Assembly (NCBI RefSeq): GCF_000002875.2
Contig: NC_009415.2
Coordinates: forward strand, 506,001-570,000
Direction: 5' to 3'
Length of the DNA: 64,000 nt
DNA from: Leishmania infantum JPCM5
Lineage: Eukaryota; Euglenozoa; Kinetoplastea; Trypanosomatida; Trypanosomatidae
The position numbers and the translations under genes were made by a program. Each line of letters begins with the position of its first letter. Position 1 is the stretch's first letter. The notes below the pieces were generated by a model. That model searched no databases, was not told where the DNA came from, and worked only from the letters and a program-made list of their open reading frames with translations. This document shows positions 61,102-64,000 of this stretch, in pieces.

Positions 61102-62182
61102 CAGCTCACCAACTGATAGGCGTATGCACACACGATATTTTGGACTGCCACGTTACGATAACAACACCGGAAAAAAAAAACTACTTTCCAGCACGCATGC
61201 GCGCATTTTGTTGCAAGACACCCGGCGCGGCCCTGATGTCATGCCAGGCTCTTGACAGCAGTGGCGGAGGAGGAAGGGAGGGTTGTGGGCATCGACAGCA
61301 GTGCAACGATCAATGCATATAAAAATAAATACGTATATAGATAGAGAAACCAGTGTAAGAGTGTAAAAACAAACAAAAAAAAAAAACAGAAAAAGTGACA
61401 AGAAAAACGGCGAAGAAAACACCAATAACAGCATCGATAGCCATGCAAGGCACAGGTTCGCGTAGAATCTGCAAAAAAACAGAGGGTCATATGTATATAT
61501 GCAAGTCACGACTGAGACGAGCACGGATAGGAGGGTTGAGGGAGCACAGAGCAGCACGATGAAGTACTTGAGTCCTTCGCGAGTTTCCACAAGCCAACAC
61601 CGCGAAAAAAAAAAGGAATCAAGAGGAGGAGAGACAAATACCCAAAGAAACAACCACAACAAAAAGATCGAAAACATACGAGTATATATATATATGTAGG
61701 GGACAGAGGAAAACGGGAAACAGGGGCACGGTGGAAAGAGTGAGAGAGCACTGTGTCGTCGAGGCACAGATCCGTAACAAAAAAGGCAACGAAAAAAAAA
61801 AGAAGAGAGAGACGGAGCACACGCGAGGGTTTAAAGAAGACGCGAAAAAAACAAATGATACCATCGGATCAAAGAGAAGTGCACGCTGACGGAGGGGGAT
61901 CGGACGGAAAAGTCGCCAGCCGTACGAAAAAAAAAAGAGGGGTGGGGGAGGGAGGACGGCAAAAAAAGTACATGTCAAAACCACAACCACAACAACAACA
62001 ACGAAAAAAAAAGAGAAACGCATAGACCAATCGGTAAAGATGGCGCTACAAGAGAGAGGCAAAACATAGACAGGTGCACAGACCTCACCGAGAGGCCCCA
62101 TGAGGCTCCCTCTTTCACGAAGAGCTGCGACATGTGTATGTGTGCGAATAATTTTCAGCAAGAGGAAGGTTTGTGAGGCATG

Positions 62183-62183
<1 letters not shown>

Positions 62184-62215
<32 letters not shown>
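62184..62215. repeat. (GT)n microsatellite
   Basis: An unbroken GT run of 32 bases, the longest in the window. Confidence 0.95.
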
Positions 62216-62216
<1 letters not shown>

Positions 62217-63458
62217 TGAGAGAGAGGATGTGGAGGAGCCGAAGCACACGAAGATCGTCAGAAAAAAAGATAGAAGGGGGCCTCGAGTTTGAAGGAGAGC
62301 AAAAGAAAAAAAAGAAACGTAGGGCCGAACAGCGCGAAGAAACAATGCAAAACAACAACAAAAAAGGGAGACCGGGAGGCAGATGAAGGCCTTCGCACGC
62401 AAGCAGGAGCGTATAGAGAAGAGAGGAGAGACGGCCAACCACGGGAGAAGAAGCGCTGAATAATAATAAGAGAAAACAAACTCGGAGAGCAACGAGACAA
62501 AAATAGAAAAAAAACCAAATGCTACTACATCAGACACAAGAGAGCCACAGAGGGGCAGAGACACATAGTCGGGTGCTGCGTGACCGAGCCCGCATACACT
62601 TCACATACGTTTCTTCTGCTCGAATCATGCGAGTCCCTCTCTGCTGTGCGTTGTGCACGTGGTACGCACGGCTGCTCCAGGTACAGCAGGAGTTTAAAGT
62701 GTGCCCTTTCGAGCTTGTCTTCTTTTGTGACCCGCTGTTGAGAGCTTGGGCGGTACAGATGCTGAGTGGGGTGAGGGAGCTACCCAGCCGTTGTGAAGGG
62801 AAGTGAGATACATTTCGGGCGTACCTCCGTATGTGCCGAACTGTCCGCGATCCAGCGACGGTCGAAGCAGGATGGAGAGAGGGACACCTATCTGGACTCA
62901 CGTCCGATGGAGGGAGAGGAAGGGAAACAAGGGGGCAAGCATACGTGATAAGTGGCAAGAAAACACGCAAAAAAAAAAAAGAAAACAGTTAGAAAAAAAA
63001 AAACAGAAGCGGCGACAGAAGCGAAAACAAAAAATAATAATCAAAAGAAAAAGACAAGAATGGCTGCTCTTGTGCTCAAGAAGGGGGTAGTGAAGAGCAT
63101 ACTTAACTTCACCTTGAGGAAGAGAAACTGGGCACAGCAGGCAACAACAGCAAGAAAGACTCATGGATGTGTAAGGTTACCTCGAAGAGCACAGGCACAC
63201 GGAAATCTGGCACAGTAATCTCATACTTCTCTCTTCAAGCGCTCACCAAGGTATCTTTCGTTTTCGTCCATGCCACTCGCACGATCCTCCCTCTGCCTCG
63301 CTTGAATTCTATGTATTTGTTGCGTTTGCCCCCTCAAACCTCAAACACGTGGATGCTGGTTGCTGGTATCACGTGTACGTGGCCATGACGTCAACGAAAA
63401 AAAAAACACGCGCACACATGAAACACCGCCCACATGGATGCCGGTAGAAGCACGTCAT

Positions 63459-63592
63459 CGATATATACATATATATCAGGTAGAAAAAGAGAGGTCGATA
63501 CAGACACTGATACTCCCAGACAGCCTAAGTATATGCATATATACACGCACACATGTACATGTATACATATATATATATATATATATGTATGC
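63459..63592. repeat. TA-rich microsatellite cluster
   Basis: TATATA runs at 63459-63478 and 63530-63588 with CATGTACATG-like units between. Confidence 0.85.
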
Positions 63593-64000
63593 GCCTAAGT
63601 CTAGGAGACAGAGAGGGGGAGGCAAGAGGAAGGGCGTATGAGCGCCTCTTCTGACGCACCGAAGGAAAAGGAGGGGCAACAGAAAGGAAGACGAGCAGGG
63701 CAGCATCGAGAAAGCTCAGGCCGCCCACAGTCATACACGAGAGAACAATCAAGATGATTCTGCACCGTTTTTTTTTTATATTTTTTAGGGGGAGGAGGAA
63801 CTGTGGAGGAGAAAGGTACAGAGAGGGAGGCATATCATCTAGGCAGGCGAAGATCCCGAACCCACAACGGTCCCGCCTTTCCCCTTCTTCTCAGACGGCT
63901 CTAATGAAGGCAAAGCAGGACAATAAACGGGCGCGAGAGATATGAAAACGAAAAACAACAACAGGAGAGGGAGTAGAATGAAATCGGAAAGTGCTTAAAC

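Larger units (their letters stand above)
52795..64000. other. 11.2 kb gene-poor stretch upstream of the cold-shock gene
   Basis: No large coding frame. Most of it is purine-rich on the plus strand, with poly-A runs of 8-12 bases. The exceptions are about 55690-58000 (a retroposon relic within it), 60560-61330 (a possible small gene) and 62560-62900. TA and TG microsatellites cluster at 60090-60275, 62184-62215 and 63459-63592. The part nearest 52.8 kb should be the cold-shock gene's 5' region; the rest should be the 3' UTR of a gene beyond the right edge or hidden non-coding RNA. Confidence 0.55.

Noticed and set aside
61153..61767. Minus-strand frame with many hydrophobic segments
   Set aside because: Looks like a membrane protein but arises from T-rich tracts; composition changes with the homopolymers, and TA repeats encode YIYIY runs.
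62519..62806. Plus-strand frame (about 95 codons) in mixed-composition DNA
   Set aside because: Opposite strand to the transcription unit, no domain and no upstream splice pattern; kept only as a marker of an unusual island.
1..64000. tRNA, rRNA, spliced-leader RNA genes or CRISPR arrays
   Set aside because: I looked for B-box-like GGTTCGAATCC motifs, rRNA-like cores and regularly spaced repeats and saw none that hold up. A covariance-model scan would be more sensitive.

Overview
The window looks like nuclear DNA of a trypanosomatid parasite of the Leishmania type (Leishmaniinae). All convincing genes lie on the minus strand, head to tail, with no visible introns and no bacterial ribosome-binding sites. 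Coding DNA is GC-rich. Between genes the plus strand is strongly purine-rich, so the minus (sense) strand carries the pyrimidine tracts expected upstream of spliced-leader acceptors. TA, TG/CA and poly-A runs fill the spacers. Degenerate retroposon-like segments are also present, one with a recognisable RNase H C-terminal motif. I read the window as one polycistronic transcription unit running from right to left. Species and chromosome cannot be fixed from sequence alone.

In transcription order (right to left): 64000-52795 is an 11.2 kb stretch with no large gene. It holds TA/TG microsatellites, one possible small membrane-protein frame (61101-60790) and a decayed ingi/DIRE-like element (about 57730-56960). 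52794-47089 encodes a 1901-residue, largely disordered protein with a cold-shock (Y-box) domain split by about 200 residues. 47088-37636 is a second gene-poor stretch (9.4 kb) with a SIDER-like segment and two back-to-back hairpins. 37635-29932 encodes a 2567-residue PP2C phosphatase with an upstream zinc finger. 28028-23040 and 20819-17736 encode two large low-complexity proteins of unknown function. 15353-10692, 8904-4291 and 2320-<1 are three tandem ABCC (MRP/P-glycoprotein A family) transporters; the last runs off the left edge.

The ABCC array is the most informative part. Each copy appears to carry an N-terminal CAP-Gly-like domain with a cysteine-rich insert, before the usual TMD1-NBD1-TMD2-NBD2 layout. 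The two complete copies are nearly identical at base level in exact-length blocks covering the N-terminal domain (521 bp), NBD1 (822 bp) and NBD2 (702 bp). Their membrane domains have diverged. This mosaic suggests gene conversion homogenising the ATPase and N-terminal modules while substrate-binding parts vary.

The genes do not form a functional operon in the bacterial sense. Regulation in such organisms is mainly post-transcriptional, so the long untranslated regions, retroposon relics and hairpins are the likely places to look for control.
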